This document shows, in pieces, positions 44,033 through 51,508 of a DNA stretch of 51,508 bases. The stretch lies in contig JAKIUK010000025.1 of the NCBI GenBank assembly GCA_021647585.1, forward strand, positions 1 to 51,508. Direction: 5' to 3'. Made by a program: the position numbers and the translations under genes. The notes under the pieces were generated by a model. The model searched no databases, was not told the DNA's origin, and saw nothing but the letters and a program-made list of their open reading frames with translations. The stretch is from Methylococcaceae bacterium. Lineage in GTDB: Bacteria; Pseudomonadota; Gammaproteobacteria; Methylococcales; Methylomonadaceae. Each line of letters starts with the position of its first letter. Position 1 is the first letter of the stretch.

Positions 44033-46711
44033 TTAACACCGCCATTCATCAAGTAAGACAGCAATCAAAGTCGTCCAGGTTTGATGAGAAGCCCCCAGAC
44101 CTTTACCATTTTCTGCATGAAAATATTCATGAAACAGAATTAGGTTTTTCCAGTCAGTATTATTTTGAAAACATTTTTCATCTCCATAAATAGGCCTACG
44201 TCCATTTTTATCGGGCTCAAATAAACTTATCATACGATTAACTAACTCTTGAGCTAATTCCTGTAAATTCATGTTTCGGGGCTTTTCATCCATTACCAAG
44301 TCAATTGTAAAGTTAGGTCCTAAAGCTTTATACAATTTGTGTAGTGATTCGATCATTAAAAAACCAACAGGAAACCAGATAGGGCCACGCCAATTTGAAT
44401 TACCACCTTTAAGTTTGGATTCAGCTTCTGCAGGCTCGTAACGGACTTCAGCATGGCCATGTTTAAACGGGTTAAGCTGATGAGTTTTTGACATACTACG
44501 CATACCGAACTGGGAAAGAAACTCGTTATGATCAAAAATGCGGAAAAGTATGCATCTGATTTGCTGTTGATTTGGAATGCTCAGAAGATAATTTGATTTG
44601 CCATTATCAGATATTTTATGACAACAAAATTGAGCAAATTGATTACGATTTTGTAAAAACCAATTCAAATTGGCACTGAAAGATGGAAATGGTTTTATCC
44701 AGTCCGCATCAAGGTGCTCGACTGCAAACATAGGAATCAGTCCAACCAGCGACCTGACTCTAAATTTAACGTAGCTATTATTCGGGTAACGTAAAACATC
44801 ATAAAAAAAGGCGTCTTGCTCATCCCATAACTGGTAATTACGCTGGCCCATATTCTTCATGGCTGCACCAATGTAGATATAATGTTCTAGAAATTTTATG
44901 GCTAAGTTTTCATAAGTAGCATTTGTTTTAGCAAGTTCCAAAGCAATACGCATCATATTTAGACAAAACATAGCCATCCAGCCTGTGGCGTCCGATTGCT
45001 CAAGAGTTTCGCCATCTGCCAGAGCTTCACTCCGATCAACAACAGAAATATTGTCCAGGCCCAAAAATCCACCTTCAAAAATATTATTACCTTTGCTGTC
45101 AACTTTGTTTACCCACCAGGTAAAATTAAGAAGTAGCTTATGAAAACAACGCTCCAGAAATTGCAGATCAGTATTGTCGTGCGATTTCTTTTCCATATTA
45201 AAAACTCGCCATACTGCCCAGGCATGAACCGGAGGGTTCAAATCCGAAAAATCCCATTCATAGGCTGGAATTTGTCCATTTGGATGCTGAAACTGTTCAA
45301 ACAACATAAGCCATAATTGTTCCTTAGCGTATGTTGGGTCAATTAAAGCCATTGGTACACAAGAAAAAGCCAGATCCCAGGCAGCAAACCACGGATACTC
45401 CCATTTGTCAGGCATGATTAAAACTCTTTTTGAATTAAGGTGTTTCCAATGCTGGTTGCGAATAATGTTGCGTGATACCGGGGGAGGAAGAGTATTGTTA
45501 TCACCTTTTAGCCATTTCCTCACATTAAATAGATAAAATTGCTTACTCCAAAGCAAATTAGCAAATGCCTGGCGTTGAATTAATGCTTCTTGTTTACTGG
45601 CTTTTTTTGGACATATAGACTGATAAAATTCATCGGCTTCAGCTTTTCGAATTGCAAGCACTAAATCAAAATCAACAAAGGGCCTACACAGGTTTTCAGA
45701 CGTTAAACGCAACTTAATCTTTACAGTTTCTCCGGCCGCAATATCTAATTTATAGTTAAAGCAGGCTTTAGTGCCTTTTTTTCCAGGATTAATACATTGT
45801 TCTCTTGTAATCAGATATCGATGAAATGCATCTTTTGTATACTGTGTTGCTGTAGGATTACTGACTCCATAAATTTTCAGTAAATTAGTCTCGTTATTAG
45901 TAAACAATGGAACACAGTCTCCTTCAGCAAATAAATATTGGTTAGGAAGTTTGTAATGAAATAATAGACTGGAAATAGGTTCAAGATTCGTACAATCTGC
46001 TAACAGTGTTTTATAGGTTGAATCTGTTTGATTGCTCAATAATGTGATTTCAGGTTCTGACTTTCGATATTCCCCCCATGCCCAAGTATTCCGAAACCAA
46101 AGATGAGGCAAAATATGTAAGGGAGCAGATGTTGAAGCATGGTTAGTGACAGAGATTAAAATGCAGATATCAGTTGGAGACGCTTTGGCATATTCAACTT
46201 CAACATCAAAATACCGGTTATCAGAAAAAATGCCAGTATCCATGAGTTCATATTCTGGACCGGAGCCATTACGAGATTGATTTTCTGCAATGAGATTTTG
46301 ATAAGGGAATTCAGATTGAGGGTATTTGTATATATAATGCATATAGCTATGCATAGGGGTATTATCCAGATAGAAATAATATTCTTTAACGTCCTCACCG
46401 TGATTACCTTCCCGCATATTTAAACCGAAGGCCCTTTCTTTTAATATAGGGTCTTGTCCATTCCAGAGTGCTAAAGCAAAAACTAAAGACTGATAACGGT
46501 CACAAATTCCGGCAAGTCCATCTTCCCCCCAACGATATGCTTTACTACGTGCCATATTATGTGGCAGATAATCCCAGGCATTACCATCAGGACTATAATC
46601 TTCCCGCACTGTACCCCAAGCACGTTCGCTCACATAAGGTCCCCAAATAGACCAAGGAGGCGGAGTACCAGTATTTTTGAGCATACGGGCATGTTCTTTA
46701 GAAATCGCCAT
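44033..46711 (-). CDS. GH63-like glucosidase (MGH1-type)
   Basis: A large soluble cytoplasmic enzyme of 892 residues in the family often annotated as glucosidase, related to GH63 (mannosyl-oligosaccharide glucosidase-like). Visible blocks are WGPYVSERAWGTVREDYS, DKWEYPWFAAWDLAFSCVP, NGQIPAYEWDFSDLNPPVHA, GNSNWRGPIWFPVGFLMIES and the C-terminal LFHEYFHAENGKGLGASHQT. Substrate is unproven; glucosylglycerate, trehalose-like or glycogen-derived sugars are possible. ATG 46711 with GAGGGA upstream is preferred over GTG 46732. It stands alone, about 180 bp from the DUF1269 gene. Confidence 0.85.
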   Translation of the reverse strand: MAISKEHARMLKNTGTPPPWSIWGPYVSERAWGTVREDYSPDGNAWDYLPHNMARSKAYRWGEDGLAGICDRYQSLVFALALWNGQDPILKERAFGLNMREGNHGEDVKEYYFYLDNTPMHSYMHYIYKYPQSEFPYQNLIAENQSRNGSGPEYELMDTGIFSDNRYFDVEVEYAKASPTDICILISVTNHASTSAPLHILPHLWFRNTWAWGEYRKSEPEITLLSNQTDSTYKTLLADCTNLEPISSLLFHYKLPNQYLFAEGDCVPLFTNNETNLLKIYGVSNPTATQYTKDAFHRYLITREQCINPGKKGTKACFNYKLDIAAGETVKIKLRLTSENLCRPFVDFDLVLAIRKAEADEFYQSICPKKASKQEALIQRQAFANLLWSKQFYLFNVRKWLKGDNNTLPPPVSRNIIRNQHWKHLNSKRVLIMPDKWEYPWFAAWDLAFSCVPMALIDPTYAKEQLWLMLFEQFQHPNGQIPAYEWDFSDLNPPVHAWAVWRVFNMEKKSHDNTDLQFLERCFHKLLLNFTWWVNKVDSKGNNIFEGGFLGLDNISVVDRSEALADGETLEQSDATGWMAMFCLNMMRIALELAKTNATYENLAIKFLEHYIYIGAAMKNMGQRNYQLWDEQDAFFYDVLRYPNNSYVKFRVRSLVGLIPMFAVEHLDADWIKPFPSFSANLNWFLQNRNQFAQFCCHKISDNGKSNYLLSIPNQQQIRCILFRIFDHNEFLSQFGMRSMSKTHQLNPFKHGHAEVRYEPAEAESKLKGGNSNWRGPIWFPVGFLMIESLHKLYKALGPNFTIDLVMDEKPRNMNLQELAQELVNRMISLFEPDKNGRRPIYGDEKCFQNNTDWKNLILFHEYFHAENGKGLGASHQTWTTLIAVLLDEWRC

Positions 46712-46926
46712 CGGGAATCCCTCATGACCCACTAAAGCTCAGTGAGCCTGTTGTTTGTTTTTTATAAATCTAACAAGCAGACTCTGCGACTGTCAAGTTC
46801 AGTTTCTATCCACATCAAATATTTTATAAAAGTAGAGGTGTATTTACTCGGTTAATGTGCAATTCCAAAAGCTATATTAATTGAATATAGGTTATTAACA
46901 AATCACAGGTCACACTTTAAATGGGT

Positions 46927-47112
46927 TGTCATTTCGACCCAGGACGACGGCAGGGCAGAAGACAGGGTAATGCAATTTCCGAGAATTTAGTTGCTCAAGT
47001 TGTACTTAGACTCAAGATTCCTCCCATTGGTCGGAATGGCACCGTTTGTGAAGTTAATTAATTTTTAAAGTCCAATTTGAGAGCAACCTGCAATAGGTAA
47101 ATAGTCATATTA
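46927..47112. repeat. Dispersed repeat, copy 1 (palindrome plus tail)
   Basis: Arms TGTCATTTCGACC (46927-46939 region) and GGTCGGAATGGCA (47029-47041) form an imperfect palindrome. They are followed by a tail of about 70 bp that is shared with the copy at 49107-49252 (compare GTGAAGTTAATTAATTTTTA with GTAAAGTTAATCCACTTTAA). The rest of 46712-47490 has no gene apart from a possible 17-codon frame at 47337. Confidence 0.7.
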
Positions 47113-47336
47113 AATTAAATCTTGCAGCCATAATCAGTCAGTCACTCAACTGCCAGTATTCTTTACATTTTTTAAAAACAAGATCATTACACCAAAACAC
47201 AAGCTACCTATATGTCATTGATATTTATTATAATATAACTATATAAAGAAATATGGCCTGGATTTTGCTTTTATTCAAGTAAGACAATATGTCAAATACC
47301 CTCTCCATAATAAAGTTTGAATCCAAAGGAGAATTA

Positions 47337-47390
47337 ATGAGCAACACATACACGTGGTTCATAAGCCTAGAAAGATTTTCTATTACTTAG
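47337..47390 (+). CDS. Possible 17-residue leader or decayed gene start
   Basis: ATG 47337 follows a near-perfect AAAGGAG site and encodes MSNTYTWFISLERFSIT before a stop. The ribosome site is stronger than chance suggests. It may be a leader peptide for the sorted protein at 47491 or the stump of a longer lost gene. Only the ribosome site supports it. Confidence 0.3.
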   Translation: MSNTYTWFISLERFSIT

Positions 47391-47490
47391 GATATAAATA
47401 CCCTAAATATAGGTTTATTGTAATTAAGAACCATAATTACACACTTTATATGTTAGCTATTGGCCCCGCTTAATCTAAGGAAATTTAAAT

Positions 47491-48198
47491 ATGAAAATGA
47501 TTTTAAATATTAAGGCGTTGCTTTTATTGATGCCCTTTGTTTGTATCAATATAGCAACTGCAACAACGTTTGATTTTAATTATAGTAATTTGGGTGTATC
47601 CCCCGGATCCACACAAAGTTTTGTAGAATTGACTACTAATGGTATTGCAGTTGAAGTAAAGGCTTATTCCATAGAAAATAATGGATCAGGTATTATTTTC
47701 AATAAAACTGAACTAGTAAACTCTGGCACAGGAGTTTATATCAGTGGTTCAGCGAGTGGCAACCTGGGTGTTCGTAGTAATCCTCACGGAGATGGAACTA
47801 ACCTTGATGGAGGTTCTGGTAGTAGTGATCTGGATGAAGGATTATTATTCACGTTTGATACCTTAGTTCACCTTGACTACATAAATTTTGATCATTTTAC
47901 TAGTGGAAATGCTGACGACTTTAATCTTACCGTAGATGGTGTTTTATTACTTTATGATTTTAACGCTAACCATTCTTCTTCATTGGTAAGCAATGTAGTC
48001 GGAGAATTTGATGAATATAACTTTCATGGTATTAACGGCAAAGAATTTTTATTTTGGGCTGATGGTAATTCTGATAGCTTCAGAATTGATGAAATAGAAG
48101 TTTCTGCCGTTCCAGTTCCTGCAGCAGTATGGCTTTTGAGTTCAGGACTACTTGGTTTAGCAGGCTATTCCCGCAAGCGATATCAGATAGCTAGGTAA
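47491..48198 (+). CDS. Secreted protein with VPxPA-type C-terminal sorting signal
   Basis: A 235-residue exported protein. It has a signal peptide (about 1-25, ending ATA), a beta-rich Asn/Gly/Ser body, and the C-terminal tripartite signal VPVPAAVWLLSSGLLGLAGY followed by SRKR. This matches VPLPA/PEP-CTERM signals processed by an exosortase, so it is probably cleaved and anchored or exported to the outer surface or EPS. No exosortase gene lies in the window. An AAGGAAA site precedes the ATG. Confidence 0.88.
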   Translation: MKMILNIKALLLLMPFVCINIATATTFDFNYSNLGVSPGSTQSFVELTTNGIAVEVKAYSIENNGSGIIFNKTELVNSGTGVYISGSASGNLGVRSNPHGDGTNLDGGSGSSDLDEGLLFTFDTLVHLDYINFDHFTSGNADDFNLTVDGVLLLYDFNANHSSSLVSNVVGEFDEYNFHGINGKEFLFWADGNSDSFRIDEIEVSAVPVPAAVWLLSSGLLGLAGYSRKRYQIAR

Positions 48199-48254
48199 GC
48201 CAATTTTACCGATCTAACGCTCAGCATGGGAACGATAAGTTTTATTGTAAACAT

Positions 48255-48283
48255 AAAAAACCAGCAATAAAGCTGGTTTTTTT
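48255..48283. terminator. Bidirectional terminator between the sorted-protein gene and tRNA-Ser
   Basis: AAAAAACCAGC and GCTGGTTTTTTT form an 11-bp stem with a 6-base loop. T-runs on both strands make it usable by the convergent protein gene and the tRNA gene. Confidence 0.85.
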
Positions 48284-48291
48284 AAATCCTA

Positions 48292-48381
48292 TGGCGGAGA
48301 AGCAGGGATTCGAACCCTGGGAGGGGATAAACCCTCAACGGTTTTCAAGACCGCCGCTTTCGACCACTCAGCCACCTCTCC
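48292..48381 (-). tRNA. tRNA-Ser (anticodon UGA)
   Basis: The minus strand folds as a 90-nt class II tRNA. The acceptor stem is GGAGAGG with CTTCTCC, followed by G and an encoded CCA. The D arm is GGCTGAGTGG, the anticodon loop CTTGAAA carries TGA, and there is a long variable arm (GAGGGTTTATCCCCTC). The T arm is CAGGGTTCGAATCCCTG. The long variable arm and anticodon identify serine, reading UCA/UCG-type codons. Confidence 0.95.
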
Positions 48382-48627
48382 TAAAGAGCCGGTATGATAC
48401 TATAAGTTTTTTTATATGACCAGCTCATTTTTTTGTTTTTTGTAAATATTTACTGTTTTAATAAATGATAAAAGTTACTTAGGTAAATGTCTTTATTCCT
48501 CTGTCTGTCAGATGGATAACAACTTATTCGCGAGTTCCTAACAATTTGTAAGAAATGACTAATGAACGTATGCATCATCACTAGTACTCTGTCATTGTAG
48601 TATTGACGGGTAGAGGGAGTTGAGAAG
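48382..48627. other. Upstream region of tRNA-Ser
   Basis: AT-rich spacer with no credible gene. The tRNA promoter should be here on the minus strand but was not pinned down. Confidence 0.4.
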
Positions 48628-48673
48628 TGGTTGGCTGCTAGGCGCACGAGCGAAGGGCTAGCCGACTAATCCA
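48628..48673. repeat. REP-like palindrome
   Basis: TGGTTGGCTGCTAGGC and the imperfect complement CTAGCCGACTAATCCA flank a 14-base GC-rich loop. It is more G+C-rich than its surroundings and resembles a REP or BIME unit, fitting the transposase remnant at 30597-30847. Confidence 0.55.
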
Positions 48674-48851
48674 AAGGTATGCATATTTTGTATGATCTAA
48701 ACAAGCGTTCATACATGTCAAGATAGCAAACTGATGACCCCGTAGTATAGGCAAATCAGCCTTATTAAATGAATCTACATATTTACCATGCACCCAATAC
48801 TTCAATTAGCAAATTACTCATAATAACTTCAACTATGAAAGCCTAAAAAAA

Positions 48852-48941
48852 AACCGCTTGATTGCCCATCACGATTAGATCTTTGCCTATTTCTGTTGAA
48901 ATTCAACAAATATCTATTTCACTTTGAACAGTCAAGCGGTT
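48852..48941 (-). ncRNA. Possible small structured RNA ending in a T-run (minus strand)
   Basis: On the minus strand AACCGCTTGA and TCAAGCGGTT close a 90-base unit that ends directly in a run of nine T. Inside is a second hairpin, TGTTGAATTTCAACA. No minus-strand gene lies upstream, so it could be a short RNA with its own promoter. A tiny inverted-repeat element is the alternative. Confidence 0.35.
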
Positions 48942-49106
48942 AGTTACTATCTCCGTAAACAATTATATAATTCTTATATACTGATTAATATAAGCAATTT
49001 GGTTTATAGAATATAAATTTACAGTTTATAAAATACTGATATTAATCATTCAAATAGTTCATATATTCTATTTTCCACCCTGCTTTCTCCCTTGCTACGA
49101 TTTAGA

Positions 49107-49252
49107 TGTCACTTCGAGTGAAACGAGAAACCTTAAACTATTGGGTTCAGTCGTATAGATTCCTCTTGCTAGTGAAATGACACAATTTGTAAAGTTAATC
49201 CACTTTAAGGTCAAAATTGAAAGTAACTTGCAACAGGTTAAGAATCATTTTA
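49107..49252. repeat. Dispersed repeat, copy 2
   Basis: Arms TGTCACTTCGAGTGAAACGA (from 49107) and AGTGAAATGACA (to 49182) form an imperfect palindrome. The downstream 70 bp matches the tail of copy 1 at 46927-47112 in the same orientation. The two copies flank the sorted-protein gene and tRNA-Ser. Confidence 0.65.
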
Positions 49253-49466
49253 TTTTTTTACCACTTTTTCAGCCAGAAGGTATAAACTATTAGTTAGTTA
49301 TAAGTTGTTTCCACTCTGCTTCCTAAGCCTGTTGAAATCTTGACAGATATAAGCACCTTTCAATATCTGCATTTCCGCGTCTTTATTTCATGCTATGTCT
49401 TGCTGAAACAAGTTGTATTATGTTCATAGCATTTACTTTTTAACCCTATTAACTAAAGGATACAAA

Positions 49467-49781
49467 ATGATTTTTTCTACTACACCTGATGTTCCTGGAA
49501 GAGAAATAAGTGAAAACTTAGGCGTTGTTGCGGGGAACATAGTCCAATCCAAACACGTTGGCCGTGACCTGATGGCCGGACTAAAAGGAATTATTGGTGG
49601 TGAGATTGCGGGTTATACAGAAATGCTTGCCGATGCAAGAGATAAGGCCATTGAAAGAATGGTAGATGAGGCTCAAAAAAGAGATGCCGATGCTATTGTC
49701 AATATACGCTTTACGACCAGTGCCATTATGGCTAATGCATCAGAAATGTTAGCTTATGGTACTGCGGTTAAATTAAAATAA
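49467..49781 (+). CDS. YbjQ/UPF0145 family protein
   Basis: A 104-residue protein with the family pattern: GREISENLGVVAGNIVQSKH, GLKGIIGGEIAGYTEMLADA, then MVDEAQKRDADAIVNIRFTT and AYGTAVKL. It is thought to form pentameric soluble assemblies; its function is unknown and heavy-metal binding has been suggested only by annotation. ATG 49467 has a clear AAAGGA site. An upstream in-frame start (49413) gives a non-family leader and is rejected. The soxC-like gene follows after 39 bp. Confidence 0.92.
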   Translation: MIFSTTPDVPGREISENLGVVAGNIVQSKHVGRDLMAGLKGIIGGEIAGYTEMLADARDKAIERMVDEAQKRDADAIVNIRFTTSAIMANASEMLAYGTAVKLK

Positions 49782-49820
49782 CCTCCCTCTTCTACTTTGA
49801 AACTCAGTAATGATTAACTA

Positions 49821-51086
49821 ATGACTCGTCAGTCTGATCTACAAACAGTCGCTGGTGGTGGATTGTTAGATCGTAGGGTATTTCTTAAAAAAGGGCTGGT
49901 TTTTTCTATTGCGGCACTGACTTCTGAGTCATTGCTCGCATCAATAAATGATCATCATCTGCCCTGGATGCAAAAGCCAGGCGATACATTTAGTAATTAT
50001 GGTCAGCCCTCCCCTCATGAAAGAAAAACTATCCGCTGGACGATGGCAAACAGAGATGCTTCAGGAAATGGCGTTTCCTGGACACCATTACACGATTTAG
50101 AGGGTACAATCACACCGAATGGTTTGCATTTTGAACGGCATCATAATGGTGTTCCACAAATTGACCCCAAGCAACATCAATTACTGATTCATGGTTCCGT
50201 AAAAACACCTCTGCTTTTTGATATGGATGCGTTATTACATTATCCCATGACCTCAACCTTTTGCTTTATTGAATGTGGTGGTAATAGTAATGCGGGTTGG
50301 CGTGACAAACCGATTCAAACAGTAGCCGGTTATTTTCATGGTATGGCATCTTGCAGTGAATGGACTGGCATACCCTTAAGAATCTTGCTGGATGAGGTGG
50401 AAGTTAAAAGTCAGGCTAAATGGATAATTGCCGAAGGTGCTGATGCATCAATTATGAATGTGAGCATTCCTTTGGAAAAAGCTAAGGATGACTGTATTTT
50501 AGCCATTTACCAAAATGGCGAACGCATCAGACCAGAAAACGGTTATCCTCTAAGACTTATTGTTCCAGGTTGGGAAGGTGTACTCAACGTAAAGTGGTTA
50601 CGCCGTTTGCATATTAGCAATAAACCGACTATGTCCAGAAATGAGACATCAAAATACACTGAATTACTTCCATCCGGAAAGGCCAGACAATTTACTTTTG
50701 TGATGGAAGCTAAATCTATAATTACCCGCCCTTCCTATGGTTATAAGCTTGATAATAAAGGATTATATCAGATCAGTGGTTTAGCCTGGAGTGGCCGAGG
50801 TAAGATTATCAAAGTGGAAGTCTCTGCAGATGGGGGCAAGACATGGGCTGAGGCTGAATTGCAAGAACCCGTATTAGCAAAATGTTTTACTCGCTTTCGA
50901 ATTCCCTGGAATTGGAATGGCGATAAAGCCATTTTAAAAAGTCGGGCAATAGATGAAACGGGCTATGTACAACCCGAAAGAAATGAACTGATTTCCAAAA
51001 CAGGAAAACACAGTTATTTTCATTACAATGCCATTGTTAGCTGGGAAGTTTCAAATACAGGGAAAATCTCTCATGTATACACTTAG
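49821..51086 (+). CDS. soxC: Sulfite dehydrogenase molybdopterin subunit (SoxC-like)
   Basis: A 421-residue periplasmic molybdoenzyme of the sulfite oxidase family, SoxC branch. It has a Tat signal with the twin-arginine DRRVFLKKG (residues 17-25), the substrate-region RHHNGVPQIDP, and the Mo-ligand Cys152 in FCFIECGGNSNAGW. The C-terminal dimerisation domain has the KVEVSADGGKTWAEA block. SoxC works with the cytochrome SoxD to oxidise the sulfane sulfur of SoxY-bound intermediates. A soxD-like gene overlaps its end by 14 bp. No soxYZ, soxAX or soxB is in the window, so a full Sox pathway is not shown. Confidence 0.93.
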   Translation: MTRQSDLQTVAGGGLLDRRVFLKKGLVFSIAALTSESLLASINDHHLPWMQKPGDTFSNYGQPSPHERKTIRWTMANRDASGNGVSWTPLHDLEGTITPNGLHFERHHNGVPQIDPKQHQLLIHGSVKTPLLFDMDALLHYPMTSTFCFIECGGNSNAGWRDKPIQTVAGYFHGMASCSEWTGIPLRILLDEVEVKSQAKWIIAEGADASIMNVSIPLEKAKDDCILAIYQNGERIRPENGYPLRLIVPGWEGVLNVKWLRRLHISNKPTMSRNETSKYTELLPSGKARQFTFVMEAKSIITRPSYGYKLDNKGLYQISGLAWSGRGKIIKVEVSADGGKTWAEAELQEPVLAKCFTRFRIPWNWNGDKAILKSRAIDETGYVQPERNELISKTGKHSYFHYNAIVSWEVSNTGKISHVYT

Positions 51087-51453
51087 ACTAACTGTATTTC
51101 TCTTTTGTTTTGTTGGGTTTAATATTTTTGCCAAAGAAAAAGGACCTAATCTAGGAAAATCAGTATCACTCACATTTATTAAACAATGGGATATGGATAT
51201 ATTTCCTGATGGTAAAGGCTTGCCTAAAGGTGACGGTACAGCTACGTTAGGTAAAGACATCTACAAAAAACATTGTCTATCCTGTCATGGTGTTGACGGG
51301 ACTGGCGATAGTGCCGATGAATTGGCAGGTGCAAACCACACTTTAACCGATAATCCCCCCGACCAAACCATAGGTACTTATTTGTCAGGTTTCACTACGT
51401 TGTACCATGATTTTTTAAAAGGTCAGCCCGAAACATATCGGGTGATTTTCTAA
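51073..51453 (+). CDS. soxD: SoxD-like c-type cytochrome, apparently shortened
   Basis: A 126-residue exported cytochrome. It has a signal peptide (about 1-20), then a SoxD-like segment GKSVSLTFIKQWDMDIFPDG, GLPKGDGTATLGKDIYKKHC and the heme site CLSCH (68-72). After DQTIGTYLSGFTTLY the usual continuation with the axial methionine (RRAMP-type motif) and the last helix is missing, and the frame stops at 51451-51453. It is thus either truncated or frameshifted. Neither other frame downstream to the window end gives a convincing SoxD end. ATG 51073 is chosen for the signal peptide and overlaps soxC. Confidence 0.75.
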   Translation: MYTLRLTVFLFCFVGFNIFAKEKGPNLGKSVSLTFIKQWDMDIFPDGKGLPKGDGTATLGKDIYKKHCLSCHGVDGTGDSADELAGANHTLTDNPPDQTIGTYLSGFTTLYHDFLKGQPETYRVIF

Positions 51454-51508
51454 AGATTTCAGGATCTATTCTATACCAACATTGAAGAGCTTCAAAGGGT
51501 GTTCTAAC

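Overview
The window looks like the chromosome of a moderately AT-rich gammaproteobacterium. The pilus genes, RNase R/RlmB pair and urease/Urt cluster are of gammaproteobacterial type. The VPxPA-type C-terminal sorting signal and the SoxCD-like pair fit a methanotroph of the Methylococcales or a sulfur-oxidising relative. This placement is an inference from gene style; no rRNA or housekeeping marker in the window settles it.

Layout. 1-746 holds the end of acs. 853-3153 is a membrane-anchored pentapeptide-repeat protein built from a 30-bp tandem repeat. 3400-3958 is a broken tungstate-binding protein gene split by a 241-bp element with terminal inverted repeats and a 5-bp target duplication. 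4300-17092 (minus strand) is one long nitrogen-scavenging block: porin, urtABCDE (urea ABC transporter), ureJ (nickel permease-like), then ureD-A-B-C-E-F-G. Divergent from it are a small lipoprotein gene and a two-gene signalling pair (18337-22626). The pair is a hybrid histidine kinase whose sensor is an NCS1-type permease plus a 12-cysteine domain, followed by a LuxR-type response regulator. 23016-23837 is an intact but orphan tupA-like gene. 24536-30252 (minus) is a minor-pilin operon, fimT (frameshifted)-pilV-pilW-pilX-pilY1. 30597-30847 is a decayed REP-associated transposase. 30888-38728 (minus) is a V/A-type ATPase operon in the order x-B-D-I-K-E-DUF2764-A. Its rotor subunit keeps the polar and carboxylate residues known from Na+-binding V-type rings. 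38950-42053 holds rlmB and rnr. The rest carries an unknown lipoprotein, a DUF1269 protein, a GH63-like glucosidase, an exosortase-target protein, tRNA-Ser(UGA), a YbjQ-family protein and soxC with a shortened soxD-like gene.

How it fits together. The porin, UrtABCDE, UreJ and urease would take up urea and nickel and release ammonium. The neighbouring permease-kinase/regulator pair is a plausible sensor of urea or a related nitrogen compound, but this is only inferred from position. The tungstate-binding protein and the molybdopterin sulfite dehydrogenase both belong to oxyanion-cofactor biology. Intergenic spaces are rich in imperfect palindromes falling into at least two dispersed families. 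A dead REP-associated transposase lies nearby, so much of the spacer DNA is probably small non-autonomous elements.

Most notable points: the NCS1-permease/Cys-rich hybrid kinase next to the urea system; the permuted and possibly Na+-coupled V-type ATPase with an unknown small leading gene; and the element insertion into the tupA copy, whose removal in silico restores the reading frame.
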